The notes: a model not told the origin generated them from the letters alone. A stretch of DNA of 64,000 nucleotides from an uncultured Lachnospiraceae bacterium (GCA_958428365.1 CAUAFT010000001.1:208875-272874), one strand, 5' to 3'; shown: positions 43,419 through 53,461, counted from the first letter of the stretch. A program made the numbers and translations.

Positions 43419-44141
43419 ACGCATTTTCTCGACATTCAGAATTTTACCTGTGACTGCATGAATCTCAATATCATATGAAGTTTTCTTTTTGCTCATGAAA
43501 ACCTCATATACCGGTACCCCATCATCCTTTTCGAACTCTACACTCATCACCGTTGCTCCCGGTACTTTTTTGAGCGCAATCTGTTTTGCTTTTTTACAGC
43601 CTATGTAGGAGTTGCCGTTCTTTGTGGACTTTTCTACCAGTTCCCTTTCATACTCCAGTAATTTTCCCGTTCTTGCGTGATATTCCAGGGAGTACTTGGT
43701 ATTGTTCTTTTTCATTTTTACTTTGTAAACATAGATTCCATCGTCTCGTTTCTTTTCGACGCTTACGATGCTGGCACCCTTTACTTTTTTCTTTGCAAGT
43801 TTTTTTATCTTGCTCTTGCTCATGATCTTCTTCGTACTGGTTTTATCGATTTTATTTTCTTCCCAGCTATAAGAAATCATTTTTCCATCAGAGGCACGGT
43901 AGGTTATCTCGTATTCCTTTGTTCCCTTTACCAGCTTTACTTCATAAACAATCCTTCCCTTTTCGTAATCTTTATCAAGTTCCGTTACAACCGCATTTTT
44001 TACCTTCTTTAATGCCATTGCCTCTGCCTGGCTCATGCTGGTAATCTTCTTTGCATATACAGTATTTGAGGAAGAAAGAACACCTACGGAAACAAGACAA
44101 AACATCGTTAAAAACATCATTACTTTTTTTCGTATTTTCAT
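43398..44141 (-). CDS. Secreted PepSY-domain protein
   Basis: 247 residues. Signal peptide (MKIRKKVMMFLTMFCLVSVGVLSSS...YA) followed by three tandem PepSY-like units. Each has the pattern Ala/Lys-rich helix, YEVKxxK strand, then EIHAxTGKIL (units about 35-95, 105-170, 180-245). PepSY domains bind or inhibit peptidases or act in the cell wall space. There is no membrane anchor beyond the signal peptide. A terminator follows. Confidence 0.85.
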   Translation of the reverse strand: MKIRKKVMMFLTMFCLVSVGVLSSSNTVYAKKITSMSQAEAMALKKVKNAVVTELDKDYEKGRIVYEVKLVKGTKEYEITYRASDGKMISYSWEENKIDKTSTKKIMSKSKIKKLAKKKVKGASIVSVEKKRDDGIYVYKVKMKKNNTKYSLEYHARTGKLLEYERELVEKSTKNGNSYIGCKKAKQIALKKVPGATVMSVEFEKDDGVPVYEVFMSKKKTSYDIEIHAVTGKILNVEKMRMEYSYD

Positions 44142-44240
44142 ATTGATCCCTCCTTGTACATACTATATTTTTGTATCCATATTATACCATGCCCCATAAA
44201 CCTTGTCTACATAATTCCTACCATTTTACTGGTAATTGTT

Positions 44241-45452
44241 TTACAGGTTTGTTCTGACCAACTTCGGTTTATATCCGTTTTTCTCCAAAGACTTCATAAT
44301 CTGATTCTTATGCTCCGTTCCAAATGCCTCCAGAGTGATCCTAAGCTCCACGGCCGCATTCCGGTTGATGGACACGAACTGGTTGTGTTCCAGCTTAATA
44401 ACATTTCCCTGTTCTTTGGCAATGGTGTCCGCCACCCTGGAGAGTTCTCCCGGTTTATCCGGTAAAAGTACGGATACGGTAAAGATCCTGTCGCGGAAGA
44501 TCAGTCCCTGCTGAACCACGGAGGACATGGTGATCACGTCCATATTTCCACCGCTTAAGATGGATACGATCCGTTTGTCTTTTACGTTGAGATGCTTGAG
44601 GGCTGCAACGGTGAGAAGCCCGGAGTTCTCTATCACCATTTTATGATTTTCCACCATATCCAGAAACGCCACCACCAGCTCATCGTCCTCCACGGTAATG
44701 ATATCATCCAGATTTTTCTGGATATATGGGAAAATGTTCTCTCCCGGCGTTTTAACCGCCGTGCCGTCCGCAATGGTATTCACACCTGGAAGAGTCGTCA
44801 CTTTTCCGGCTTTTAAGGAAGCCTGCATACAATTAGCGCCTGCCGGTTCCACACCGATCACCTTGATCTTTGGATTCAACAGCTTTGCTAAGGTGGAGAC
44901 CCCTGTGGCAAGTCCGCCTCCCCCGATTGGTACGAGGATGTATTCCACTAACGGAAGCTCCTTGAAGATCTCCATGGCAATGCTTCCCTGTCCGGTGGCA
45001 ACCGCCAGATCGTCAAAGGGATGGATAAACGTATAGCCTTTTTCCTCCGCCAGCTCATAAGCCTTGGCACATGCCTCATCGTAGACGTCGCCGTAGAGTA
45101 CGACCTCCGCTCCGTAACCCTTGGTCCGGTTCACCTTGATGAGAGGGGTTGTGGTAGGCATGACAATGGTCGCTTTCACACCATAGCATTTTGCGGCGTA
45201 TGCCACGCCCTGCGCATGGTTTCCCGCAGAGGCTGTGATCAGTCCCTTCTCCCTTTCTTCTTCTGTTAAAGTACTGATCTTATAGTAGGCTCCTCTCACC
45301 TTGTAAGCCCCGGTAAACTGCATATTTTCCGGTTTTAAATAGACTTTATTTCCACTGGACTCACTTAAAAAATCACTGTAGATGAGCTTTGTCTCCAACG
45401 TTACCTCTTTTACCTTCTCACTTGCCTCTTCAAATTTTTCCAATGTCAGCAT
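44241..45452 (-). CDS. ilvA: Threonine ammonia-lyase with C-terminal ACT domain
   Basis: Deaminates threonine to 2-oxobutanoate, feeding isoleucine synthesis or threonine fermentation. The fold-II PLP lysine is in FTGAYKVRGAYY, with the glycine loop GGGGLATG. The C-terminal about 75 residues form one ACT domain (FTVSVLLPDKPGELSRVADTI). At 403 aa it is the shorter single-ACT type, intermediate between TdcB and the long IlvA, so catabolic use is possible. It is followed by no ilv gene and ends the ftsY-ilvA pair on this strand (4 nt spacing). Confidence 0.94.
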   Translation of the reverse strand: MLTLEKFEEASEKVKEVTLETKLIYSDFLSESSGNKVYLKPENMQFTGAYKVRGAYYKISTLTEEEREKGLITASAGNHAQGVAYAAKCYGVKATIVMPTTTPLIKVNRTKGYGAEVVLYGDVYDEACAKAYELAEEKGYTFIHPFDDLAVATGQGSIAMEIFKELPLVEYILVPIGGGGLATGVSTLAKLLNPKIKVIGVEPAGANCMQASLKAGKVTTLPGVNTIADGTAVKTPGENIFPYIQKNLDDIITVEDDELVVAFLDMVENHKMVIENSGLLTVAALKHLNVKDKRIVSILSGGNMDVITMSSVVQQGLIFRDRIFTVSVLLPDKPGELSRVADTIAKEQGNVIKLEHNQFVSINRNAAVELRITLEAFGTEHKNQIMKSLEKNGYKPKLVRTNL

Positions 45453-45455
45453 TTT

Positions 45456-46808
45456 CTACTCCTCTCTTGTGGCAAACAGTGCGTCCACGAACTGCTCTGA
45501 ATCAAACTTCTGTAAATCGTCTATGGTCTCGCCTACTCCAATGTATTTTACCGGGATCCCAAGCTCTGACTGGATCGCCACGGCGATTCCTCCCTTTGCC
45601 GTTCCATCCATCTTCGTTAAGATAATTCCCGTGATCTGCGCCACTTCCATAAACTGTTTTGCCTGCGCCAGGGCATTCTGACCCGTGGTACCATCCAGGA
45701 CTACTAAGGTCTCACGGAAAGCGTCAGGGTATTCCTTTTCCAGAATACGGTTGATTTTTTTCAACTCTTCCATCAGATTTTTCTTATTGTGGAGACGTCC
45801 CGCTGTATCGCAGAGAAGGACGTCTGCTTTTCTCGCCTTTGCCGCCGCCACCGCGTCGTAGACAACGGCTGCCGGGTCAGCGCCCTCCTGCCCTCCGATC
45901 ATATCCACTCCGGCGCGGTGCGCCCACTCTTCCAGCTGCGCCCCCGCCGCCGCACGGAAGGTATCCGCCGCCGCCAGAACCACCTTGCGTCCCTGAGCCT
46001 TGAGCTTGCCTGCCAGCTTACCCACAGAAGTCGTCTTGCCAACGCCGTTGACTCCCACGATCAGAACCACGGATTTTTCCTCTTCGAAGCGGTAAGCCGT
46101 CTCCCCCACTTCCATCTGCTCTTTGATACTCTGGATCAGAAGATCTTTGCATTCCTGCGGCTGTTTGATATGGTTTTCTTTTACTTTTTCTCTTAAATTA
46201 TCCAGAATCTCCTCCGTGGCGCGGACTCCGATGTCCCCCATAATGAGGATTTCTTCAATCTCTTCATAAAAGTCGTCATCAATGGCGGAAAAACCGCTGA
46301 AAATGGAATCGATACCCGATATAAAGCTGTCTCTGGTCTTAGTGAGTCCCGCCACTAATCTGCTAAAGAATCCCTGTTTTTTTTCTGCGGATCCTTCTGG
46401 AACATCTTCGCCCGGTTCCTCTGCAGATCCTTCTGGAACATCTTCGCCTGGTTCCTCTGCAGATCCTTCTGGAACATCTTCGCCTGGTTCCTCTGCGGCT
46501 TCTTCCGGAACATCTTCGCTCGATTCCCCTGTAGATTCTTCCTGCGCTTCCTCTGAAACTCCTGAATCCTCCAATGTTTCAGACTGTTCCGTCTCTCCTG
46601 TCTCATTCTCCGCCTCAGGCTCCATGTCGGTCTGCTCTGATATTTCCATTTCCTGTCCAACAGCTTCCTGTTCTGTTTCAACCTGTTCCTCTTCAACCGG
46701 TTCTGCTTCGTCCTGCTCTGCAACATCCTCCTGCTGGCCATTTTCCTGTTCTAAAACTTCCTGTTCTTCTTTCTCCTGTTTATCCTTCCTACCCCAGCCA
46801 AATTTCAT
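45456..46808 (-). CDS. ftsY: Signal recognition particle receptor FtsY
   Basis: The SRP receptor GTPase. An unusually acidic N-terminal region (about 1-140, Glu/Gln-rich) ends in a 12-residue tandem repeat (GSAEEPGEDVPE), followed by the N domain and a G domain with P-loop GVNGVGKT (252-259), DTAGRL and TKMDGTAKG. Length is 450 aa. The acidic segment is thought to aid membrane association in other species. Gene order rnc-smc-ftsY is the usual Firmicute arrangement; smc is 44 nt upstream. Confidence 0.96.
   Translation of the reverse strand: MKFGWGRKDKQEKEEQEVLEQENGQQEDVAEQDEAEPVEEEQVETEQEAVGQEMEISEQTDMEPEAENETGETEQSETLEDSGVSEEAQEESTGESSEDVPEEAAEEPGEDVPEGSAEEPGEDVPEGSAEEPGEDVPEGSAEKKQGFFSRLVAGLTKTRDSFISGIDSIFSGFSAIDDDFYEEIEEILIMGDIGVRATEEILDNLREKVKENHIKQPQECKDLLIQSIKEQMEVGETAYRFEEEKSVVLIVGVNGVGKTTSVGKLAGKLKAQGRKVVLAAADTFRAAAGAQLEEWAHRAGVDMIGGQEGADPAAVVYDAVAAAKARKADVLLCDTAGRLHNKKNLMEELKKINRILEKEYPDAFRETLVVLDGTTGQNALAQAKQFMEVAQITGIILTKMDGTAKGGIAVAIQSELGIPVKYIGVGETIDDLQKFDSEQFVDALFATREE
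46384..46527 (-). repeat. 36-bp tandem repeat inside ftsY, four units
   Basis: Four tandem 36-bp units (46384-46419, 46420-46455, 46456-46491, 46492-46527) encode EEPGEDVPEGSA-type dodecapeptides. The second and third are almost identical and the outer ones diverge. The copy number is likely variable between strains. Confidence 0.9.
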
Positions 46809-46852
46809 CTTACATCCTTTCCTTTCTCATGATAGATCCCTGTTTTTATTAT

Positions 46853-49800
46853 TCAGGCGTCCAGTTCTTTTTCAATCAAATTCACAGACACTAACGTGGA
46901 GACGCCCTTCTCCTGCATGGTAATACCATAGAGACGGTCTGCCGCCGCCATGGTTCCTCGTCTGTGGGTAATGATAATAAACTGCGTATTCTTCGTCAGC
47001 TTATTCAGATACTTCGCAAACCGCGCCACATTGTTGTCGTCCAACGCCGCCTCGATCTCATCCAGAAGACAGAACGGCGACGGTTTCAGGTTCTGGATCG
47101 CAAATAACAGTGCAATAGCGGTCAGAGACTTCTCTCCTCCCGACAGCTGCATCATGTTCTGCAATTTTTTTCCCGGCGGCTGAGCGATGATACGGATACC
47201 GCTTTCTAAGATATCCTCCTCTTCCACCAGCTCTAAGGTTCCTCTGCCCCCGCCGAACAGCTCCTTAAAGGCTTTGTCAAACTCCCTTTGGATCTCCGCA
47301 AATTTCTCTGCAAACTGCTTTCTCATTCCGGTGTCCAGATCATCAATGATCCCCAGAAGCGTCTCCTCCGCCTCAATGAGATCGTCATGCTGTCCCTTTA
47401 AGAAATCATAGCGCTCCGACACCTCTTTATATTCCTCAATGGCATTGACATTGACGTCTCCCAGTTTTCGGATATCCTCCTTGATCTGGGATACGGATTT
47501 TTTCATCTCCGGCAGGTTATGATACTCCTCGTTCCGCAGAGACTTGGCATTGTTAAAGGTCAGCTCATATTCCTCCCACATATAATTCTGCTGGGATTCC
47601 ATGGCTTCCTCCAGTTTTTCTCTCTGCTGGTTCAGACGGAAGATCTCCTTGTCCAGCTCATTCATTTCCTGGCTGACTTTTTCCCGTTTTTCAAAGAAGC
47701 CTTTGTACTCGGTGTTCATCTGCTCCTTTGCCTCCTGGGATTCCTTCAATTCTTTTACCAGAGACGCATAGTTGTCATCAGAGGCTAAGATGGTCTTTTC
47801 AATCTCCTCGATATCATGGCGTTTTTTCCTGGCGTCCTCTTTAGAGAGCTGCGCATCCTCTTTGACTTTTTCAAGCTCTTCGCCAAGCCGTTCCATCTCG
47901 CCGCGGATACGTTCCAGATTTTCCCGCACGAACTCCGACTTCTGGCGGATATTCGCCTCCTCCAACTGAATCTCGGAGACGTGTTTGGATGCGCTTTCTT
48001 CCATATAGATCTGCTCGTCCAAAATCTCCTGGAAATCCTTATTCGCCTGCTCGATCTGTGCTTCTCTGGTCTGCGCCTGCTCGATCTCCTCTGTGATCTT
48101 CTCCTTATTCAGATTGATCTCGGCAATCTGCTTTTCGATCTGAACACTCTCTGCTTTCAAACCGGAAAATACGCTCTCACTCTCATCCTTCTGTTCTCTG
48201 GCGCGTTTTACGTTCAGCTCCGCCGTGTTTTTCAGGATATATGCCTTTTGAAGATCCTCTCTTACTTTTTCCAGATCCTCGTTTAAAAGATCCTTAGCGG
48301 TGCGGATATCCATGCTCCGCTGTCTGAGATCTTCCCTCTCCTTTTTCAGGCTCTTTGCTTCCTTTTCCAGTTCCTCCAGCTCTCTGCGCCTTCCCAGCAG
48401 GTTGCTGCTATTTTTATAGGCTCCTCCGCTCATGGAACCCCCAGGACTTAGATGCTCGCCTTCCAGAGTCACCATGTTCAGGGAATGGTGATATTTCCCG
48501 GCAATGGCGATGGCGTGATCGATGGTATCCACCACCAGGATCCTGCCCAGAAGATGCGCCATAACGCCCCTGTATTTTTCCTCATAATTCAACAGCTCGT
48601 TGGCATATCCGATGACGCCTGTCTCTCTTTTCGCATCCTCGTTTCTCCGGTTCTCCCGCTTTCCCACACTGGTGATGGGCAGGAAGGTAGCTCGTCCGTA
48701 GCGGTTCTCCTTTAAGAAACGGATCATCTCTTTTGCCGTCTGCTCATCCTCGGTCACCACATTCTGAATACTTCCCCCCAGAGCCGTCTCAATGGCGGTC
48801 TCATACTTCTTTTCCACCTGGATCAGGTCAGCAACCACGCCGTGGATCTTCGGATTTTCCTCTTTTCTGTCCATAATGCGGCGGATACTGTTGCCGTAAC
48901 CCTCATAGCGTTCCGCAATATTTTTCAGAGATTCCAGTCTGGACTGGGTCTTGTTGTAACGGATATTCGTCTGCTCCAACTCCCTGGCATTTTCCTGGGT
49001 CTTTTTCTTCCACTCCTCTTTTTGGGCGAGCATCTGATGCTCCTGCTCCTTGCCCTCTGCAATCTGTTTTTGGATCTGCTCCAGTTCCTCTTCACTCTTT
49101 CTCAGATTTTCCTCCAGACCGCTCTCCTCGGTCTTTCTCTGTAAAAGTCTCTGATTCAACTGGGCTTTTCGGATATTGACCTGCTCCAACATGGTGTCGT
49201 ACCGCTGCTGTGATGCTTTCACCGACGCTTTCTGGTTCAATAGCTCGATGATCTCGTTTTTTCCATTCTCGATTCCCTCGTTACAGCGGGCAATCTCCGA
49301 CTGGATCGCCTGTAATTTTTCCTCCGCCTGCCCTCTGGTCTTTTGAATCACCGCAAGCTGGGCGTCGCAATCCTCTTTCTGTTTATCGTAGGAGGCTTTC
49401 TGTTCTCTGCGTTCCTCCCTCTGGGATTCAATAGAGGTAAGACGAGCTCCCAGATGCTCCTTTGTCATCTCCGCCGTATGGATCTGCTCCTTTAAGACGT
49501 TGATCTGTCCCTCCAGTTTTCCCTTCATCACGTTTGTTCCCGCAATGGAGTCCTTGATCTGGCTGATCTTCTCATCCATGCTCTCCATGGCGGCTTCCAT
49601 CTTCTCATATTCCGCCTTCATCTTCTCGTGCTGTTCTCTTGTCTGGCCGAGATGTTCGTTGGCGATTCCAAAGTTTTTCCCAACTTCCTCAAGCTGATGT
49701 TCGATCCGTTCCACTTCCAGCAGGAACATGTTAACGTCATAATTCTTCAGCTCTTCCTTTTTCTTCAGATATAGATGGGCTTTTTCCGACTGACGCTCCA

Positions 49801-50413
49801 GCGGTCCCAGCTGGCGTTCCAGCTCCGCTAAAATATCATTGACCCGGACGAGGTTTTCCCTCTCATGCTCCAGCTTTTTCTGAGCGGTCACTTTTCTGCG
49901 CTTATACTTCACGATTCCCGCCGCCTCGTCAAAAAGCTCTCTTCTCTCCTCCGGCTTTCCGCTTAAGATACGATCGATCTGTCCCTGTCCGATGATGGAA
50001 TATCCCTCTTTTCCGATTCCCGTATCGTAAAACAGCTCGTTGACGTCCTTCAGACGGCAGGGACTCCCATTCATGAGATATTCACTTTCTCCGGAACGAT
50101 AGACCCGTCTCGCCACCGTCACTTCCTCATATTCAATCGGCAGCTTATGGTCAGAATTGTCCAACGTGATCGCCACATAGGCATAGCTTAAGGGTTTACG
50201 GTTCTCCGTTCCTGCAAAAATAACGTCCTGCATACTGGTGCCGCGAAGCTGCTTGGCGCTCTGCTCACCCAAGACCCATCGCACTGCATCCGCCACGTTA
50301 CTCTTTCCACTTCCGTTTGGTCCCACGATTCCCGTGATCCCGTTGTGGAAATCAAACACGATCTTATTGGCAAACGCCTTAAAACCATGCACTTCAATAC
50401 TCTTTAAATACAT
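46853..50413 (-). CDS. smc: Chromosome segregation protein SMC
   Basis: 1186 residues. N-terminal ATPase head with Walker A GPNGSGKS (31-38), two long coiled coils, a hinge near the middle (about 520-680, with the Gly-rich HLSPGGSMSGGAY), and the C-terminal head with signature LSGGEKSLTAIA and Walker B CLLDEIEAALDD. The dimer with ScpAB compacts and segregates the origin region. It lies 13 nt downstream of rnc. Confidence 0.98.
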   Translation of the reverse strand: MYLKSIEVHGFKAFANKIVFDFHNGITGIVGPNGSGKSNVADAVRWVLGEQSAKQLRGTSMQDVIFAGTENRKPLSYAYVAITLDNSDHKLPIEYEEVTVARRVYRSGESEYLMNGSPCRLKDVNELFYDTGIGKEGYSIIGQGQIDRILSGKPEERRELFDEAAGIVKYKRRKVTAQKKLEHERENLVRVNDILAELERQLGPLERQSEKAHLYLKKKEELKNYDVNMFLLEVERIEHQLEEVGKNFGIANEHLGQTREQHEKMKAEYEKMEAAMESMDEKISQIKDSIAGTNVMKGKLEGQINVLKEQIHTAEMTKEHLGARLTSIESQREERREQKASYDKQKEDCDAQLAVIQKTRGQAEEKLQAIQSEIARCNEGIENGKNEIIELLNQKASVKASQQRYDTMLEQVNIRKAQLNQRLLQRKTEESGLEENLRKSEEELEQIQKQIAEGKEQEHQMLAQKEEWKKKTQENARELEQTNIRYNKTQSRLESLKNIAERYEGYGNSIRRIMDRKEENPKIHGVVADLIQVEKKYETAIETALGGSIQNVVTEDEQTAKEMIRFLKENRYGRATFLPITSVGKRENRRNEDAKRETGVIGYANELLNYEEKYRGVMAHLLGRILVVDTIDHAIAIAGKYHHSLNMVTLEGEHLSPGGSMSGGAYKNSSNLLGRRRELEELEKEAKSLKKEREDLRQRSMDIRTAKDLLNEDLEKVREDLQKAYILKNTAELNVKRAREQKDESESVFSGLKAESVQIEKQIAEINLNKEKITEEIEQAQTREAQIEQANKDFQEILDEQIYMEESASKHVSEIQLEEANIRQKSEFVRENLERIRGEMERLGEELEKVKEDAQLSKEDARKKRHDIEEIEKTILASDDNYASLVKELKESQEAKEQMNTEYKGFFEKREKVSQEMNELDKEIFRLNQQREKLEEAMESQQNYMWEEYELTFNNAKSLRNEEYHNLPEMKKSVSQIKEDIRKLGDVNVNAIEEYKEVSERYDFLKGQHDDLIEAEETLLGIIDDLDTGMRKQFAEKFAEIQREFDKAFKELFGGGRGTLELVEEEDILESGIRIIAQPPGKKLQNMMQLSGGEKSLTAIALLFAIQNLKPSPFCLLDEIEAALDDNNVARFAKYLNKLTKNTQFIIITHRRGTMAAADRLYGITMQEKGVSTLVSVNLIEKELDA

Positions 50414-50425
50414 CCTGCTCCCTCA

Positions 50426-51127
50426 CTACCTGTTATTCTCTTCCTTTTTCAGCTTCAGGATCCCGTGATAGGCCGCTTCCTGTTCCGCCGCCTTCTTCGT
50501 CCTTCCCTCGCCCTGTCCGATAACCCGTTCTCCCATAAGGGCTTCCACCACAAACAGCTTGTTGTGATCCGGTCCCTCCTCTTTGATCAGACGGTATCCC
50601 AGTTCCTCCTGATGCAGCGCCTGCACCATCTCTTGCAGGATAGTTTTGCTATCATAAAAGAGCTGCTTGTGCTCAATATCTGTCAAAATAAATTTTAAAA
50701 TAAACTCTTTTGCACTAGCAAAACCACCATCCAGATAAATCGCTCCGATCACTGCCTCCATGGCGTCCGACAAGATGGACTTCCTGCCTCTGCCCCCGGT
50801 CATATCCTCTCCCTTTCCCAGATAGAGGTATTTTCCCAGATCGATCTCCTTCGTACAGAGCGCCAGGGTTGGCTCACAGACAATGCTGGCACGCAGCTTC
50901 GTCAGATCTCCCTCCGGCAGATTCGGATAATTTTCAAATAAAAATTCGCTGGAAATGATCTCTAAGACGGCGTCTCCTAAAAATTCCAGCCGTTCGTTAT
51001 CCGACAGCTTGTGCATATGCTTTTCATTGGCGTAGGAGCTGTGGGTCAATGCCTGTCTGAGCAGGTTCCGGTTCTCAAAGTGATATCCTATTACATTTTG
51101 AAATTCTTCCAGAATATTCTGATTCAT
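50426..51127 (-). CDS. rnc: Ribonuclease III
   Basis: Double-strand-specific endonuclease for rRNA and mRNA processing. The RNase III signature NERLEFLGDAVLEII is near residue 45, with a second catalytic acidic cluster at DAMEAVIGAIYLDGG. A C-terminal dsRNA-binding domain ends in GEGRTKKAAEQEAAYHGIL. Length is 233 aa. Confidence 0.97.
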   Translation of the reverse strand: MNQNILEEFQNVIGYHFENRNLLRQALTHSSYANEKHMHKLSDNERLEFLGDAVLEIISSEFLFENYPNLPEGDLTKLRASIVCEPTLALCTKEIDLGKYLYLGKGEDMTGGRGRKSILSDAMEAVIGAIYLDGGFASAKEFILKFILTDIEHKQLFYDSKTILQEMVQALHQEELGYRLIKEEGPDHNKLFVVEALMGERVIGQGEGRTKKAAEQEAAYHGILKLKKEENNR

Positions 51128-51163
51128 TTTCTCTTTCCTTTCTTTATGGGTATATGAAAAACG

Positions 51164-51192
51164 AAAAGCCCTTTAGAACGAAAAGGGCTTCT
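51164..51192 (-). terminator. Hairpin between acpP and rnc
   Basis: On the minus strand AAGCCCTTT-CGTTCT-type loop-AAAGGGCTT is followed by TTCGTTTTTC. It could terminate much of the plsX-acpP transcript and so set the ratio of acyl carrier protein to RNase III/SMC. Confidence 0.65.
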
Positions 51193-51226
51193 CACTACGC
51201 ATTTCCTTGTTCAATTCCTTCCTGTC

Positions 51227-51457
51227 TTATGCCAGGGTATTCTTGATCTGCTCTACGGCGTCGCCAACGGTAACGATCTTCTCTGCGTCCTCGTTTGCGA
51301 TCTCGATATCAAATTCTTCCTCTAAGCCCATGATAATCTGAAATACATCCAAAGAATCTGCTCCCAAATCATCTGTGAATGTCGTCTCCATCTTGATCTC
51401 ATTCTCATCGACATTCAATACCTCCGCGATAATTGCTTTAATCTTCTCAAATTCCAT
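51227..51457 (-). CDS. acpP: Acyl carrier protein
   Basis: 76 residues with the phosphopantetheine-attachment motif LGADSLDVF (Ser35). It carries growing acyl chains in fatty acid synthesis. It lies 22 nt downstream of plsX. The terminator-like hairpin that follows fits the high expression usual for acpP. Confidence 0.97.
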   Translation of the reverse strand: MEFEKIKAIIAEVLNVDENEIKMETTFTDDLGADSLDVFQIIMGLEEEFDIEIANEDAEKIVTVGDAVEQIKNTLA

Positions 51458-51479
51458 ATTCTTTTCCTCCTCTATTTTT

Positions 51480-52499
51480 CTATTCTTCTGATGATTTTTT
51501 CACAATATAAGAACGTATCTTCTGATTGATATCCTGTTCCTTGAATGCTGCGCATTGCAGGATCGTATTTTTGATCTCGGATGCTTTGGAACTTCCGTGT
51601 GTCTTGACTACCAGCCCGTTCAGTCCCAGCAGCGGCGCTCCTCCGTACTGAGAGGTATCGAATCGTTTCAGGGTCTCCTTCAACGCAGGTTTTACTAAGA
51701 GTCCTCCAATCTTGCTCCTTAGACTGGACATCATTCCCTGTTTGACCGTGCTCATGAGAGTTCCCGCAACGCCCTCGTATAATTTTAAGATCACATTTCC
51801 CGTGAACGCCTCGCAGACGATAACGTCCGCATCGCCGTGGGGGATATCCCTTGCCTCAATGCTTCCCACAAAGTTGATATCCTCACACTCCTTTAACATT
51901 GGAAATGTCTCCTTTACCAGCGCGTTTCCCTTTTCTTCCTCAGCTCCAATGTTCACAATGGCAACCTTTGGCTTTTTGATTCCCATAACATGCTCCATGT
52001 AGATAGAACCCATCTTGGCAAACTGTACCAGATGACTCGGTCTTGCATCCACATTGGCTCCACAGTCGATCAAAAGAGAAGCTCCCTTTTCCGTCGGGAT
52101 CAACGGCGCCAAAGGTGGTCTCTCCACCCCTTTGATCCTGCCCACGATAACCTGTCCGCCTACGAGAACAGCTCCTGAACTTCCGGCTGAGACAAAGGCG
52201 TCTGCCTCACCGTTTTTTACCAGATTCATTCCAACTACAATGGAAGAATCCGTCTTGCGCCGGATCGCCATAACCGGCGGTTCCGCCGTCTCAATGATCT
52301 CCGATGCGTTGACGATCTCTATCTGTTCTTTTCGATAGGTATATTTTTCCAATTCTTCTGACACGACGTCCTCCCGCCCTGTCAGGATAATGTGGATATT
52401 TTCTCTCTCATTTACTGCTTCCACTGCGCCCTTAATGATCTCTGCCGGCGCATTGTCTCCGCCCATTGCATCCAGTACGACCCGTACCTTTTCCTGCAT
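51480..52499 (-). CDS. plsX: Phosphate acyltransferase PlsX
   Basis: Makes acyl-phosphate from acyl-ACP for phosphatidic acid synthesis. It starts VRVVLDAMGGDNAPAEIIKGA, with SAGSSGAVLVGG and the C-terminal GGAPLLGLNG. Length is 339 aa. It has its own promoter here because rpmF, the common upstream neighbour, is about 1.9 kb away and separately terminated. Confidence 0.97.
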   Translation of the reverse strand: MQEKVRVVLDAMGGDNAPAEIIKGAVEAVNERENIHIILTGREDVVSEELEKYTYRKEQIEIVNASEIIETAEPPVMAIRRKTDSSIVVGMNLVKNGEADAFVSAGSSGAVLVGGQVIVGRIKGVERPPLAPLIPTEKGASLLIDCGANVDARPSHLVQFAKMGSIYMEHVMGIKKPKVAIVNIGAEEEKGNALVKETFPMLKECEDINFVGSIEARDIPHGDADVIVCEAFTGNVILKLYEGVAGTLMSTVKQGMMSSLRSKIGGLLVKPALKETLKRFDTSQYGGAPLLGLNGLVVKTHGSSKASEIKNTILQCAAFKEQDINQKIRSYIVKKSSEE

Positions 52500-52541
52500 A
52501 GGATAACCTCCTTGTATGCCCTTTTTTTCCGTCTATACAGA

Positions 52542-52570
52542 AATATACTATATCTGTTTCTATAAATCAA
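52542..52570 (-). promoter_or_regulatory. plsX promoter, TTGATT-17-TATATT
   Basis: Minus-strand -35 TTGATT (52565-52570) and -10 TATATT (52542-52547) with 17 nt spacing, followed by an AAGGAGG ribosome site before plsX. No FapR-type operator was recognised, but a long degenerate palindrome could be missed by eye. Confidence 0.7.
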
Positions 52571-52587
52571 CTCCTAAAAACAGATGT

Positions 52588-53232
52588 TTAGTAAATTTTC
52601 CCATTCCTCTCCTGCTCTGCTTTCCTGTCCTCTTCGCTCATGTATTTTTCAAATATACTCTCCAGTATAATCTCGATAAACCACACTGCCAGAATTGGCA
52701 CAATGACAATTAAAAGCGGTATACTCCAGACTGCGAATGCCCCTGCTGCCAGGATAAGCAAAAGAAGCAGGGTCTTTGGAAAATGTACAAACATCATCAG
52801 GAAGCTGTTCCTCAACACATCCTTCGTCTGATTGGCAAATCTTGCGATATAGGCAAAGGTATAAACCATCCAGAGAATTACAATTACCAGCAGAATCGCA
52901 AAAAAGACGTAAGAACTACCATAGGAATGTCCTGCCCGGAAAAACCGGTACATCACATAGACATCCGCTCCCAGCACCGCTCCGATTCCCAGAAAAATCA
53001 GCCAGCAAATCGTTGCCTGCTTAAAATTCTCCTTCCATGCCCTTTTGTACTCCGTCCAAAGGTAGCTTCTGTCGTGGCGCAGCACCTTGTGGATTGTATA
53101 ATAAAAGGCGGTACAGGATATCCCCGCAGTTATGACAGGAATACAGCTCGCCACAAAGAGCAGGTTCAAAAGAAGGCTGTCCGTCAATTTTCCCCAAACC
53201 GAAAAAAGTTTGTTTTCATTATTTGTATCCAT
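52588..53232 (-). CDS. YesL-family membrane protein (DUF624)
   Basis: 214 residues with about five hydrophobic segments. The N-terminal region KLTDSLLLNLLFVASCIPVITAG and FYTIHKVLRH match the YesL/DUF624 family, often found beside carbohydrate ABC transporters. No sugar transport gene is adjacent here. Role unknown. It lies between an unknown membrane protein and plsX. Confidence 0.85.
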   Translation of the reverse strand: MDTNNENKLFSVWGKLTDSLLLNLLFVASCIPVITAGISCTAFYYTIHKVLRHDRSYLWTEYKRAWKENFKQATICWLIFLGIGAVLGADVYVMYRFFRAGHSYGSSYVFFAILLVIVILWMVYTFAYIARFANQTKDVLRNSFLMMFVHFPKTLLLLLILAAGAFAVWSIPLLIVIVPILAVWFIEIILESIFEKYMSEEDRKAEQERNGKIY

Positions 53233-53461
53233 AAATTCTCCTGCTATTTTTTAATCCTATTGCATAATCAAAAGTATGCTTTATAATTTGTTTTTTTAAT
53301 CACTAATATCTTTTTTTTCAATTATACTTCATATGGTTCTGTTTTTCAATTTCTTCCATTTTTCTGGTAATCTTATCTTTTTCTCAGACTCCCCACTATA
53401 AGTCCTATCCCCATTCCAATACTGATTCCAAAACACATTCCAAGTGCCATCCCCCTGTATA

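Noticed and set aside
46384..46527. Possible CRISPR-like array from the 36-bp repeats
   Set aside because: Units are contiguous without unique spacers and are in frame in ftsY, so this is a coding minisatellite.
46282..46923. Ser/Pro-rich open frame antisense to ftsY
   Set aside because: It is the opposite-strand shadow of the acidic repeat region; the repeat unit gives an artificial repetitive ORF.
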